The notes below the pieces were generated by a model. That model saw only the letters and a list, made by a program, of their open reading frames with translations, made no database searches and was not told where the DNA came from. A stretch of DNA of 64,000 bases from Falsiruegeria mediterranea M17. Its GTDB lineage: Bacteria; Pseudomonadota; Alphaproteobacteria; Rhodobacterales; Rhodobacteraceae. Numbering within the stretch: the first letter of the stretch is position 1; every line of letters begins with the position of its first letter. The DNA lies in assembly GCF_900302455.1 (NCBI RefSeq), contig NZ_ONZG01000001.1, forward strand, positions 605,760 through 669,759. The letters run 5' to 3'. Position numbers and translations under genes: made by a program. Positions 16,515 through 24,288 of this stretch are shown here, in pieces.

Positions 16515-16979
16515 ATGCGTGCATATGCCGAAGGGTTGGTTCTGACCGCGATTTCGCTGGTGGCCCTGTGGGGCGCCTGGCGGGTCCCCGGTGCCACACC
16601 CGGTGACACCTGGGCCGGGATCGTGCCCTTTTCCGCAAGCCTTGCCCTGTTGCTGTTGTCCGGTCTGATGCTTCTGGGTGCGTCGCAACAGACCGCATCT
16701 GGCGAAGACAAGACCGACCACGCCGCCACGTTCGAAATCATCAGCTTGTTCCTGATCGCCCTGATCTATCAGCAGTCGTTCCGCTGGTTCGGCTATCTGC
16801 TGCCAACGGCCATCGTTGCCCCGATCGTTCTGTACATGTTCGGCGTGCGCAGCTGGGTCGGTCTGGCGCTGTCGGTGGTGATCTGCCCGCTGGTGTTTCA
16901 TGTCATTTTCTTCGAGCTGCTTGGGGTGTTCCCACCCTTTGGCGAGGTCTTTGACCTGCTCGACTGGATCAAGGGGTAA
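16515..16979 (+). CDS. TTT transporter small membrane subunit TctB family
   Basis: A 154-residue membrane protein with about four helices: near residues 6-22, 34-52, 70-92 and 96-135. The sequence is poorly conserved, as usual for TctB, and the call relies on size, topology and position between tctC and tctA. ACGGAGGATACC precedes the ATG. It associates with TctA in the inner membrane. Confidence 0.85.
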   Translation: MRAYAEGLVLTAISLVALWGAWRVPGATPGDTWAGIVPFSASLALLLLSGLMLLGASQQTASGEDKTDHAATFEIISLFLIALIYQQSFRWFGYLLPTAIVAPIVLYMFGVRSWVGLALSVVICPLVFHVIFFELLGVFPPFGEVFDLLDWIKG

Positions 16980-16985
16980 CGGGCC

Positions 16986-18497
16986 ATGGAAATTTTTCCC
17001 GCAATGCTGTCGGTCATCACGGATCCGACCCTTTTGTTTGCCATCGTTCTGGCCGCAGCTGTCGGCATGATCGTTGGCGCAACGCCGGGCCTGACGGCCT
17101 CGGCCGCGATCGCAATGCTGTTGCCGATCACATTCTACATGCCACCGCTTTTCGCACTGGCGTTCCTTTACGTGATCGGGAAATCGGGCCGCTATGGCGG
17201 GTCGATTGCTGCGATCCTGTTCAATACTCCCGGCACTGCAGCTTCTGCCGCCACTCAAATCGACGGGTATCCTTTGGCCCGCGCGGGCAAGGCCGGGAAG
17301 GCGATGAAGGTGGCCACCATCTCGTCGATCATCGGGGACCTGATGGGGGATATCCTGTTGGTCGTTGGTGTCGGCTTCATCGCCGCAATTGCCCTGAAAC
17401 TGGGTCCGCCGGAAACCTTTGCGATCTACTTTGCGGCCTTTGTCGTCATCGGCTCGGTCATTGGCAGCTCGATCACCAAAGGGCTTGCTTCAGCTATTCT
17501 GGGCATCCTGATCGCGATGATTGGCCTGGACCCGATTTCCAGCGAAGAGCGCTACACCTTTGGCTCGTTTGATCTGTCCAACGGAATTGGCCTCGTGCCG
17601 CTGATGATTGGTGTCTTTGTTCTGGGCGAGGTGTTCGCCCAGATGGAATCGCGCCGCAAGGCCACCGGTGACGTCGAAGAAAACGAAAGCGAAGGCGACG
17701 GCAATTCGCTGACATGGGACGAATACAAACCCTGTCTGCCGCATGCCTTGCGGGGTGGTTTCATCGGAGCAGGCATCGGTGTTCTGCCCGGTCTGGGATC
17801 GGCCATCGCTGCGTTCATCTCGTACGGTGAGGGTAAGCGGCGTGCCAAGAACCCCGAGAAATGGGGCAAGGGTGCGCTGGAAGGTGTCGCAGCCCCGGAA
17901 TCGGCCAACAACGCCGTTTCGGGTCCGTCGATGGCGCCGCTGCTGACGCTGGGTATCCCCGGCTCGACCATCGGTGCGATCCTGTTGGGCGTGTTCCTGA
18001 TCCATGGCATTCAGGTTGGTCCGACCCTGTTTCTGACCGACAAGGAGCTTGTCTATCAACTGTTCGCCTGCGGCATGCTGGGCATTCTGGCTTACGGGTT
18101 CATCGGCTACTTCGGTGCCACTCAGGTGGCCAAGCTGATCCTCAAGATCCCGACCAATGTGCTCTATCCGCTGATCTTTCTAACCGCCTTTGTTGCATCA
18201 TATTCCGCTCGCGGTTCCATGTTTGACGTAACCGTGATGACCGTCGCGGGCTTTGGTGGCTGGCTGATGCGCAAGTATGACTTCAAAATCGCGGCCTGCG
18301 TCATCTCCTTCGTGCTGGCCAAAGGCGCAGAAGAGACTTTTCGTCAGTCCTTGCTGATGTCCGACGGTGGTGCACTGATCTTTGTCGAGCGTCCGGTTGC
18401 CCTTGGCTTCCTGCTACTTGGTGTGGTCGCGATTGCCTTGCGGGTTCGCGGCATCATGAAAGAGCGTAAATTGCAGGGGGGCTTGGGTGATGCTTGA
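16986..18497 (+). CDS. TTT transporter large permease TctA family
   Basis: A 503-residue multi-spanning permease with 10-12 predicted helices. It carries the TctA repeats GATPGLTASAAIAMLLPITF (about 35-54), YGGSIAAILFNTPGTAAS (about 75-92), GVLPGLGSAIAAFISYGEGK and ESANNAVSGPSMAPLLTLGIPGS split across the second repeat. The gene starts six bases after tctB. Its end overlaps the lyase gene by eight bases, which ties transport and enzyme together. Confidence 0.92.
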   Translation: MEIFPAMLSVITDPTLLFAIVLAAAVGMIVGATPGLTASAAIAMLLPITFYMPPLFALAFLYVIGKSGRYGGSIAAILFNTPGTAASAATQIDGYPLARAGKAGKAMKVATISSIIGDLMGDILLVVGVGFIAAIALKLGPPETFAIYFAAFVVIGSVIGSSITKGLASAILGILIAMIGLDPISSEERYTFGSFDLSNGIGLVPLMIGVFVLGEVFAQMESRRKATGDVEENESEGDGNSLTWDEYKPCLPHALRGGFIGAGIGVLPGLGSAIAAFISYGEGKRRAKNPEKWGKGALEGVAAPESANNAVSGPSMAPLLTLGIPGSTIGAILLGVFLIHGIQVGPTLFLTDKELVYQLFACGMLGILAYGFIGYFGATQVAKLILKIPTNVLYPLIFLTAFVASYSARGSMFDVTVMTVAGFGGWLMRKYDFKIAACVISFVLAKGAEETFRQSLLMSDGGALIFVERPVALGFLLLGVVAIALRVRGIMKERKLQGGLGDA

Positions 18498-19572
18498 TTT
18501 CGGCGTCTATCGCGACTGTTTTTCCAGCGCCGATATGCGGTCGATCTGGTCCGAGCATGCCACGATGTCAGCCTGGCTAACGGTCGAGCAGGTACTGGCT
18601 GGGCAGCAGGCCAAGCTTGGCCTGATCCCGGCTGGCGCGGCCGAGGCCATCAATGCGGTGTCGGTCTGCGATCTCGATCAAGCAGAGCTCCAGCGCGAGA
18701 TGATGCTGGTGGGGCGTCCAATCGTTGGCCTGGTCAATCAATTGCAGGCCAAGGTTGGTGCGCACGGCAAACATGTCCACCATCGTTCGACCACGCAGGA
18801 CATCATGGACACCGCTGTGGCGTTACAGATGAAGCTGGGGCTGGAGCATATTCAGGACATGTTGGGGCGGATAGACACCGCGTTGGCGCATCTGATCCAG
18901 GCGCATCCAGAAACCCGGATGATGGGCCGCACCAACGGGCAGCATGCTGTTCCGATCCGATTGGCGACCAAATTGACGCTCTGGCAGGCCGAGTTGTACC
19001 GCCGGTCGGATGCTCTGACCGAGGCCGCGCGCCGTGGTTTGAATGTTCAGGTCGGTGGTCCGGTTGGTGACCTGCGCGGGTATGAGGATGGCGTTGGCCT
19101 GCAAGTCAAACAGGGTGTCGCGGATGCTCTTGGCCTATTCACAACCGAGCCACATTGGCAAAACGCCCGCGATGGTGTGGCCGATGTGGTGGCGGCCTTG
19201 GGGTTGTTATGTGCCACGCTCTGCAAGATTGCGCACAACGTGAACCTGCTGTCGTCTTCGGACATCGGTGAGGTTTATGAGGTGCACGAACAGGGCAAAG
19301 GTGCCTCATCCTCGATGGCGCACAAACGCAATCAGCGCGCGTCCGAGTTTGGCGAAGCCGTGGCCCGTCTGGGGCGCCAGCGGGCGGAACAGATCGGTGA
19401 GCTGACCCAGCACGAGCACGAACGTTCGGGCGGTGTCTGGATCGCTGAATGGGTTGTTGTGCCCGAGGTCTTTCTACTGACGTCGGGTGCTGTGTCCTGG
19501 ACCGAAACCATGTTCAACACGCTGACTGTTAACAGTGACGCAATGGAAAACAAGTTGCCTGGCGCAGCTTGA
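18490..19572 (+). CDS. Fumarase/adenylosuccinate lyase superfamily enzyme (carboxymuconate cycloisomerase-like), short form
   Basis: A 360-residue member of the fumarase/aspartase superfamily. The signature loop is GKGASSSMAHKRNQ (superfamily GSSxMxxKxN) and the helix GQHAVPIRLATKLTLW resembles PcaB-type enzymes. It is about 90 residues shorter than PcaB or PurB, ending soon after the central helical domain, so the C-terminal lid domain seems absent. A GTG at 18487 directly precedes the ATG used. Coupled to tctA by overlap, it probably carries out elimination, addition or cycloisomerisation on the imported acid; substrate unknown. Confidence 0.8.
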   Translation: MLDFGVYRDCFSSADMRSIWSEHATMSAWLTVEQVLAGQQAKLGLIPAGAAEAINAVSVCDLDQAELQREMMLVGRPIVGLVNQLQAKVGAHGKHVHHRSTTQDIMDTAVALQMKLGLEHIQDMLGRIDTALAHLIQAHPETRMMGRTNGQHAVPIRLATKLTLWQAELYRRSDALTEAARRGLNVQVGGPVGDLRGYEDGVGLQVKQGVADALGLFTTEPHWQNARDGVADVVAALGLLCATLCKIAHNVNLLSSSDIGEVYEVHEQGKGASSSMAHKRNQRASEFGEAVARLGRQRAEQIGELTQHEHERSGGVWIAEWVVVPEVFLLTSGAVSWTETMFNTLTVNSDAMENKLPGAA

Positions 19573-19623
19573 CCGAGCTCCCTCGCCTGGTCCGGAGATA
19601 AAATGGACCGGGTCTCTCCCCGT

Positions 19624-19661
19624 GAGCCGTCGATCCCGCTTCGGATCGGCGGCTCTTTTTT
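19624..19661 (+). terminator. Rho-independent terminator of the tctCBA-lyase operon
   Basis: A 13-bp stem from GAGCCG-T-CGATCC and GGATCG-G-CGGCTC with one mismatch (T opposite G), loop CGCTTC, followed immediately by TTTTTTGTTTT. Confidence 0.9.
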
Positions 19662-19727
19662 GTTTTGGCGGTGATGTGCAGCAGTCAAAATCTGAATGTT
19701 GATCTGTGTGGAAAATGGTATTACAAG

Positions 19728-19739
19728 CTGTATACAATT
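19728..19739. promoter_or_regulatory. GntR operator CTGTATACAATT upstream of ThDP gene
   Basis: The 12-base sequence is the exact reverse complement of 23163-23174, which lies before the gntR gene. The TGTATACA core is the palindromic type bound by FCD-class GntR regulators. It sits 35 bases before the ThDP enzyme start. Confidence 0.7.
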
Positions 19740-19773
19740 TTGTGACTCCCTGATCCGATTGGACCCCTCTGCG

Positions 19774-21507
19774 ATGACCAACACCACACCGGCCACCCTG
19801 AATGGCGCTCAGATCATCCTGAAAATGCTGGAACTGCACGGCGTTGAACATGTGTTCGGTTTGCCGGGAGAAACCACAATCGGCTGGTACAAGGAGTGGC
19901 GTGAGAACTCGAACATCGAATATGTGCTGACCCGGGATGAACGCACGGCGGCTTACGCGGCCGAGGCCTATGCCAAAATCACCGGTAAGCCCTGCGTGCT
20001 CGAGGCGCCAAGCCCCGGTGTGACCCATTGTACCCCCGGCATCACCGAGGCCTATCTGAGCTCGGTTCCGATCATCTATTTCAGCTCGGACATCCCAATC
20101 AATCAGGACAAGAAGCACGGGCTGACCGGGGTCGATCAAACCGCGCTGTATGACAGCATCTGCAAGGAAAGCTTTGTACTGACCAACGCGCGCGAGATCC
20201 CCTTCATGTTGCGCCGCGCGTTCCGGGTGGCGACCTCTGGCCGACCAGCACCGGTGCATATCCGTGTGCCGATCAATGTCTTTCACGAAGAGGCCGAGGT
20301 CGATGACCTCTATGCGTCGGCCGAATACGGCAGCTATCCCGCGCATCGTCCGGTCGCAGATCACAGCAAGATCCGCGAGGCCATAGATGTGCTGCTGGCC
20401 GCCAAACATCCCGCCATCGTTTGCGGGCAGGGAGCGTTGATCTCGCGCGCCACGCAGGCGGTTCTGGACCTGGCAGAGTTGCTGCAGATTCCGGTGGCGA
20501 CGACGACGCCGGGTAAGGGAACTATCCCGGAAAACCACCCGCTTGCTCTGCGCGTGATCGGTGGGCGTGGTGGCATGGAGTATTCGAACACTTACGTGCG
20601 CGAGGCGGATACGATTTTCTTTGTCGGCAGCAACACCGACAGCGCGGCCACGGATCACTGGCGGCTGTATGGTGACCCAAAAACCAAAACGTTCCTGCAT
20701 CTGGACATTGCCGAGGCGCATGTCGGAAACATGTTCCCGGTCAAGGTGGGTCTGGTCGGGGATGCGCGCGCGACGTTGGAGTACATGGTTGAGATCATCA
20801 AATCCGAGCACCCCGATGTGGCCCGCGATGAGATTAACCTGAACCCGATCAAGAAGACGGCGTTGGACAAGGTCTTCAATTCGAACATCCCGATGCCAGA
20901 AAGCACGGTGTCGCCCGTGAAACTCAGCCAGGCGCTAGACAAGATCCTGCCCGCTAATGCGATCATCACCTCGGAACCGGGCGTGAGTGCGATCTACCCC
21001 TCGGCCTTGCTGACGATCAAGGAGCCGGGACGGCGCTACATCACCAACTACTCGATGGGGGCGTTGGGGTATTCTGTTCCTGCGGCGTTGGGCGCGTCCT
21101 ATGCCTCTGACGGTCCGATCATCTCGTTCACCGGGGACGGATCATTTGGCTTTGTGTTGGGTGATATGGAGACCATTCGACGGTCGGGCAAGAACGTTAC
21201 GGTCATCCTCAATCGCAACGACACCTTTGGCTGGATCCGGGGTGAGGCGATACTGCTGGATGACGTGGACGAGCCCTGGTCCACCGACTTTGGTGCGGTG
21301 GATTACGTCAAACTGGCCGAAGCGTTTGGGTTCAAGACAGCGCGGATCACGTCAGAAGATGACATCCAGGCGATCCTGCAAGAAGCGATCGCGCATGAAG
21401 GGGCCAGTTTTATCGAGATGATGGTGCCGACACAGGACAAGATCATTCCCTTCGTGCCCAACTGGGTGCGGGCCGCGAAAGCAAAGAATTTGCCTTATTT
21501 TGAGTAG
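19774..21507 (+). CDS. Thiamine diphosphate-dependent enzyme, acetolactate synthase-like
   Basis: A 577-residue ThDP enzyme with N-terminal PYR, central and C-terminal PP domains. The catalytic Glu is in TRDERTAAYAAEAYA near residue 52. The cofactor motif is GDGSFGFVLGDME with NRN about 28 residues on. The first ATG with family homology (MTNTTPATLNGAQ) is at 19774; earlier starts lie in the operator region. It is not close to Xsc, Gcl or authentic IlvB in what I can see. It faces the racemase and gntR genes and shares their operator, suggesting decarboxylation or carboligation of a 2-oxo acid in the same pathway. Confidence 0.85.
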   Translation: MTNTTPATLNGAQIILKMLELHGVEHVFGLPGETTIGWYKEWRENSNIEYVLTRDERTAAYAAEAYAKITGKPCVLEAPSPGVTHCTPGITEAYLSSVPIIYFSSDIPINQDKKHGLTGVDQTALYDSICKESFVLTNAREIPFMLRRAFRVATSGRPAPVHIRVPINVFHEEAEVDDLYASAEYGSYPAHRPVADHSKIREAIDVLLAAKHPAIVCGQGALISRATQAVLDLAELLQIPVATTTPGKGTIPENHPLALRVIGGRGGMEYSNTYVREADTIFFVGSNTDSAATDHWRLYGDPKTKTFLHLDIAEAHVGNMFPVKVGLVGDARATLEYMVEIIKSEHPDVARDEINLNPIKKTALDKVFNSNIPMPESTVSPVKLSQALDKILPANAIITSEPGVSAIYPSALLTIKEPGRRYITNYSMGALGYSVPAALGASYASDGPIISFTGDGSFGFVLGDMETIRRSGKNVTVILNRNDTFGWIRGEAILLDDVDEPWSTDFGAVDYVKLAEAFGFKTARITSEDDIQAILQEAIAHEGASFIEMMVPTQDKIIPFVPNWVRAAKAKNLPYFE

Positions 21508-21544
21508 TATCCGAGCGGTTCAACTCCGGATCACGGAACGCAGG

Positions 21545-21605
21545 GCAGCGGCCGCGCCGGGGGAGTAAGAATTACTCCCCCGGCGCGGCCGCTGCTTTCT
21601 TTTCC
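21545..21605 (+). terminator. Very strong terminator, 24-bp perfect stem
   Basis: Arms 21545-21568 and 21572-21595 are perfectly complementary with loop GAA, followed by TTTCTTTTCCTTTC. It lies between the convergent ThDP and racemase genes. The T-run is on the plus side, so it chiefly ends the ThDP transcript. Confidence 0.9.
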
Positions 21606-21634
21606 TTTCGAGCCGTTAGGCAGAGAACCGAAGT

Positions 21635-22390
21635 CTAGAACAGGCCCGCGCGGGGATCGTCGAGCTCCAAAGGGAACCTTTGCGGCATCAGCCCCTGATG
21701 GAACCAGTTCACGAAGGAATAGATCGAATAGACAGGCAGCCCCGTGACCTTTCGCACGTCGCGGGCGTAGGGCACCATGTTGGTGCATTCCAGGACGATC
21801 GCCCCAATGTCCCGGTCCGTCTCAACAATCTCGCGTGCTGCGTCGATCATGTCCTGACGGCAAGCGTCAAAGTCGATTTCAGCGTGATCATCCAGAATGC
21901 ACCGGGTAAAGGCGCGGCCGCCATCGGTTCCGAAAATCGGCACTTCGTCCAGCTTCGACACGCCTGCCGCCTTCATGTGCGCCGGGGTCAGCGTGTTCTT
22001 GGAGATCGTCAGAACCGCCACCTTCTTGCCCGGCCCCATCAGCGCCTGCACCATCGGGATCTGCATTAGGGATGAGGTCGCCACCGGCACCGGTACCGCC
22101 TTGGCGATCCGATCCTGCGTCAGTGCCAAAAACCCGCAGTTGGTGGTGATCCCGTCGCAGCCGCTTTCGACCAGCTCATTCGCGGCAGCGATGAAATCAT
22201 CAACCAGCAACATTGGATCTTGGCGCACGACCTTGTCGGGGCTGGCCCCTTTGACCACGCGGTATTGCACCGGAAACGGCCAGGTGGTGGCGTTGCCGAT
22301 GTCGCCATAGATGCGCGGAAAGCGGGCTTCGAGCATCAGGATGCCCAGCACAGCGCCATAGACGGATTTTCCACCAAATTCGGTTGCCAT
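21635..22390 (-). CDS. Aspartate/glutamate-hydantoin racemase superfamily protein
   Basis: A 251-residue protein of the Asp/Glu racemase, hydantoin racemase, maleate isomerase and arylmalonate decarboxylase superfamily. Two catalytic-type cysteines are visible, in TTNCGFLA and LECTNM, as in two-base racemases. AVLTISKNTLTP marks the second domain. It follows gntR by 24 bases on the same strand, so the two are probably cotranscribed. Isomerisation or decarboxylation of a carboxylic acid is likely; the substrate is unknown. Confidence 0.8.
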   Translation of the reverse strand: MATEFGGKSVYGAVLGILMLEARFPRIYGDIGNATTWPFPVQYRVVKGASPDKVVRQDPMLLVDDFIAAANELVESGCDGITTNCGFLALTQDRIAKAVPVPVATSSLMQIPMVQALMGPGKKVAVLTISKNTLTPAHMKAAGVSKLDEVPIFGTDGGRAFTRCILDDHAEIDFDACRQDMIDAAREIVETDRDIGAIVLECTNMVPYARDVRKVTGLPVYSIYSFVNWFHQGLMPQRFPLELDDPRAGLF

Positions 22391-22414
22391 TGCTTGGGCC
22401 CTTTCCCGAAAAGC

Positions 22415-23077
22415 CTAGTGTTGAGGGACGTAAAGGTTGCTGTAAGCCTTGCCCACAATCTCGGTCGCCTCGGCGTTATGCGTCTTGATGTGCGTGCGCA
22501 TGCGGTCTTCGGCCGCTTGCGCATCGCGGTTCTCAAGCGCCTCGAAGATATGCAGATGCGCCGAATGGGTGATGTCGATCCGCTCGCGCATCGCGATCCA
22601 GCGTACATAGCGGATACGCTCGTAGGTCAGCTTGATCATGTTCACCAACTCGGGGTTGCCGGACAACTGGGCGATCATAAGATGAAACTCTTCGTCCAGA
22701 CGTACGATTTCCTTAGTGGGAGTGCCGTCTGCATAGCGTTCAGCCGTGTCCGACAAAAACTGCCGTATCGCGGCGATGTCATCATCGCCTGCACGCTCGA
22801 CCGCGGCGCGAATGGCTGATGTTTCCAGTGCCTCGCGTACCTCGTACAAATGAACAACCAGTTCCGGCGTCAATGGCTGGCAGAAGAACCCTCGCCCAGG
22901 TTCGAACATTAGCAGACCTTCAGCTGTCAGCCGGTTCATCGCTTCACGCAGGGGGGTTCTGCTGGCACCCAGCTGTTTGGACAGCTCGCTTTCGTTGATC
23001 CGTTCGGCTGGCTTGAACTCGAAATTGGCGGCCATCTGACGGACTTGTTCATAGACCAAATCAACGCTTGTGCTCAT
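22415..23077 (-). CDS. GntR-family regulator, FCD subfamily
   Basis: A 220-residue regulator. The N-terminal winged HTH (about 10-75) shows INESELSKQLGASRTPLREAMNRL, and the C-terminal FCD helical domain carries metal-site residues in RLDEEFHLMIAQLSGN and THSAHLHIFEAL. An ATTGTATACAG-type site lies 86 bases upstream of its own start, with an identical one before the ThDP gene. This supports autoregulation and control of the ThDP enzyme. FCD regulators usually respond to organic acids. Confidence 0.9.
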   Translation of the reverse strand: MSTSVDLVYEQVRQMAANFEFKPAERINESELSKQLGASRTPLREAMNRLTAEGLLMFEPGRGFFCQPLTPELVVHLYEVREALETSAIRAAVERAGDDDIAAIRQFLSDTAERYADGTPTKEIVRLDEEFHLMIAQLSGNPELVNMIKLTYERIRYVRWIAMRERIDITHSAHLHIFEALENRDAQAAEDRMRTHIKTHNAEATEIVGKAYSNLYVPQH

Positions 23078-23162
23078 CTGTGGATGCCTTTTCCATTGAC
23101 TGATCTGTTTTTGCCGAAGCCATTTGGAATGTCAACAAAATTGCCCACAATATTGGATGCGG

Positions 23163-23174
23163 AATTGTATACAG
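23163..23174. promoter_or_regulatory. GntR operator AATTGTATACAG upstream of gntR
   Basis: Identical over 12 bases, in inverse orientation, to 19728-19739. It lies in the 134-base gap before gntR (start 23077). Confidence 0.7.
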
Positions 23175-23211
23175 ATCATCACGGCGGCGATTTCACCAAC
23201 TCAAATGGGCG

Positions 23212-23835
23212 CTACTTCCAGGCAAACGTGGGTTGGTCAAAGTGCGAGACGCGGGTTTGCCGTCCGTGCAGCCCGGCTTCACGAAACTGATACAGGATGG
23301 CAGCCGTTGGCGCATACATATAATGACCCAAAGTCGGGAAGAATGCCGATAGCACCGGGTGCTCGCTGTTGGGGCTTTCTTCAAGCCTTGGGATCTCAGG
23401 GTCGTCAAGTTCAGACATCGGCAAATGAAACACTTGCTCTACTTCTGTCGGGTCGGGGCTTAGGTTTACCGGACCCAAGGTGGCAACCACAATTGGCGAG
23501 ATTTGAAAGCCGGACCTTGTCGGAAAAACATCAAGCCGACCAAGAACAGAGTCAGCCTCCAGCTCCAGCCCCAACTCTTCGTGCAATTCTCTGAGGGCGG
23601 CTTGGACATCGTGCTCACCTTCGTCGAGGCGGCCGCCGGGCAGGGCGTATTGTCCACCGTGGCGGTTCAGTCTTGGGGGTCTCAACGTCATCAAAATACA
23701 GCTTTCCCTCGTTTCCACATGCTCGGTGATCACAATGGCAACTGCGGCCTTTCGCAGTTCTGTTTGAGTATTGGGCTGTACTGAAAACTGCTCAAGATTG
23801 GCTTTGACCCCTAACAAGAGGTCTTGGTTAAACAT
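23212..23835 (-). CDS. Nudix hydrolase, CoA-pyrophosphatase-like
   Basis: A 207-residue Nudix protein. The Nudix box begins GRLDEGE and continues with RELHEELGL (GX5EX7REUXEEXGU satisfied). Just before it, LNRHGGQYALPGG resembles the UPF0035/CoA pyrophosphohydrolase signature. A TTG at 23859 would add eight residues; the ATG at 23835 is chosen though neither has a clear ribosome-binding site. It probably hydrolyses CoA or a related nucleoside diphosphate derivative. No operon partner is evident. Confidence 0.82.
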   Translation of the reverse strand: MFNQDLLLGVKANLEQFSVQPNTQTELRKAAVAIVITEHVETRESCILMTLRPPRLNRHGGQYALPGGRLDEGEHDVQAALRELHEELGLELEADSVLGRLDVFPTRSGFQISPIVVATLGPVNLSPDPTEVEQVFHLPMSELDDPEIPRLEESPNSEHPVLSAFFPTLGHYMYAPTAAILYQFREAGLHGRQTRVSHFDQPTFAWK

Positions 23836-24288
23836 GTAGGTGTTCAATGGGTGGTCCAATCAAGTGTTTCCATGGCTGAAGCGCGGCAGGCAAAGTCTTT
23901 TGTTCAGCAACTTTGCCAATCGTGGAACGGCGGTGGTGGGGTACGTTTCAAGGTGATGGGGATGAAATCAGCGAATTGACCTTAAAGCAATGTGTCTACG
24001 CGGTCGGTTGAGCCTCACTCAGCGGTCTTCAGAAACGCAATGCAACTGGTCAACGATCATGACTATGCGCGGCTTTGGGGTGTTACGGATGGATCCGACG
24101 TAGGGTGGGCAATCGAACAGATTCAGAAAAATATGCGATAAAGTGCAAGTTCCCACTTTCGTGATGAGCATTATCTTGCATATACTGAGTCCGAATGCAT
24201 TGTGACGCGGCAGGGGAGAGGCGCGCGCGAGTCGGATCGGAGGAGCCGCTCGCGCGCTGCCCCAGTCAATCACGTCAGGGAGGGGTGG
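23836..24288. other. Intergenic region upstream of bclA
   Basis: I see no supported gene in these 453 bases. The right part holds the BoxR-like site at 24168-24182 and a GC-rich leader with a perfect 9-bp stem (GCGCGCGAG 24223-24231 with CTCGCGCGC 24249-24257) shortly before the bclA ribosome-binding site AGGGAGGGG. Confidence 0.6.
24168..24182 (+). promoter_or_regulatory. Box regulon operator, GCATTATCTTGCATA
   Basis: Matches the motif GCATTAT-N2-TGC found also at 27064, 27149, 31775 (reverse strand) and 31830, all in box-cluster control regions. BoxR/BzdR proteins are known to bind TGCA-containing repeats. It lies about 107 bases before bclA. Confidence 0.6.

Noticed and set aside
15490..18497. 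Assigning citrate as substrate of the TctCBA system
   Set aside because: TctC-family receptors are highly divergent in ligand, and no citrate-specific features or two-component TctDE genes are present.
19474..20811. 445-codon minus-strand frame opposite the ThDP gene
   Set aside because: Antisense shadow; the plus strand has clear cofactor motifs and a terminator follows it.
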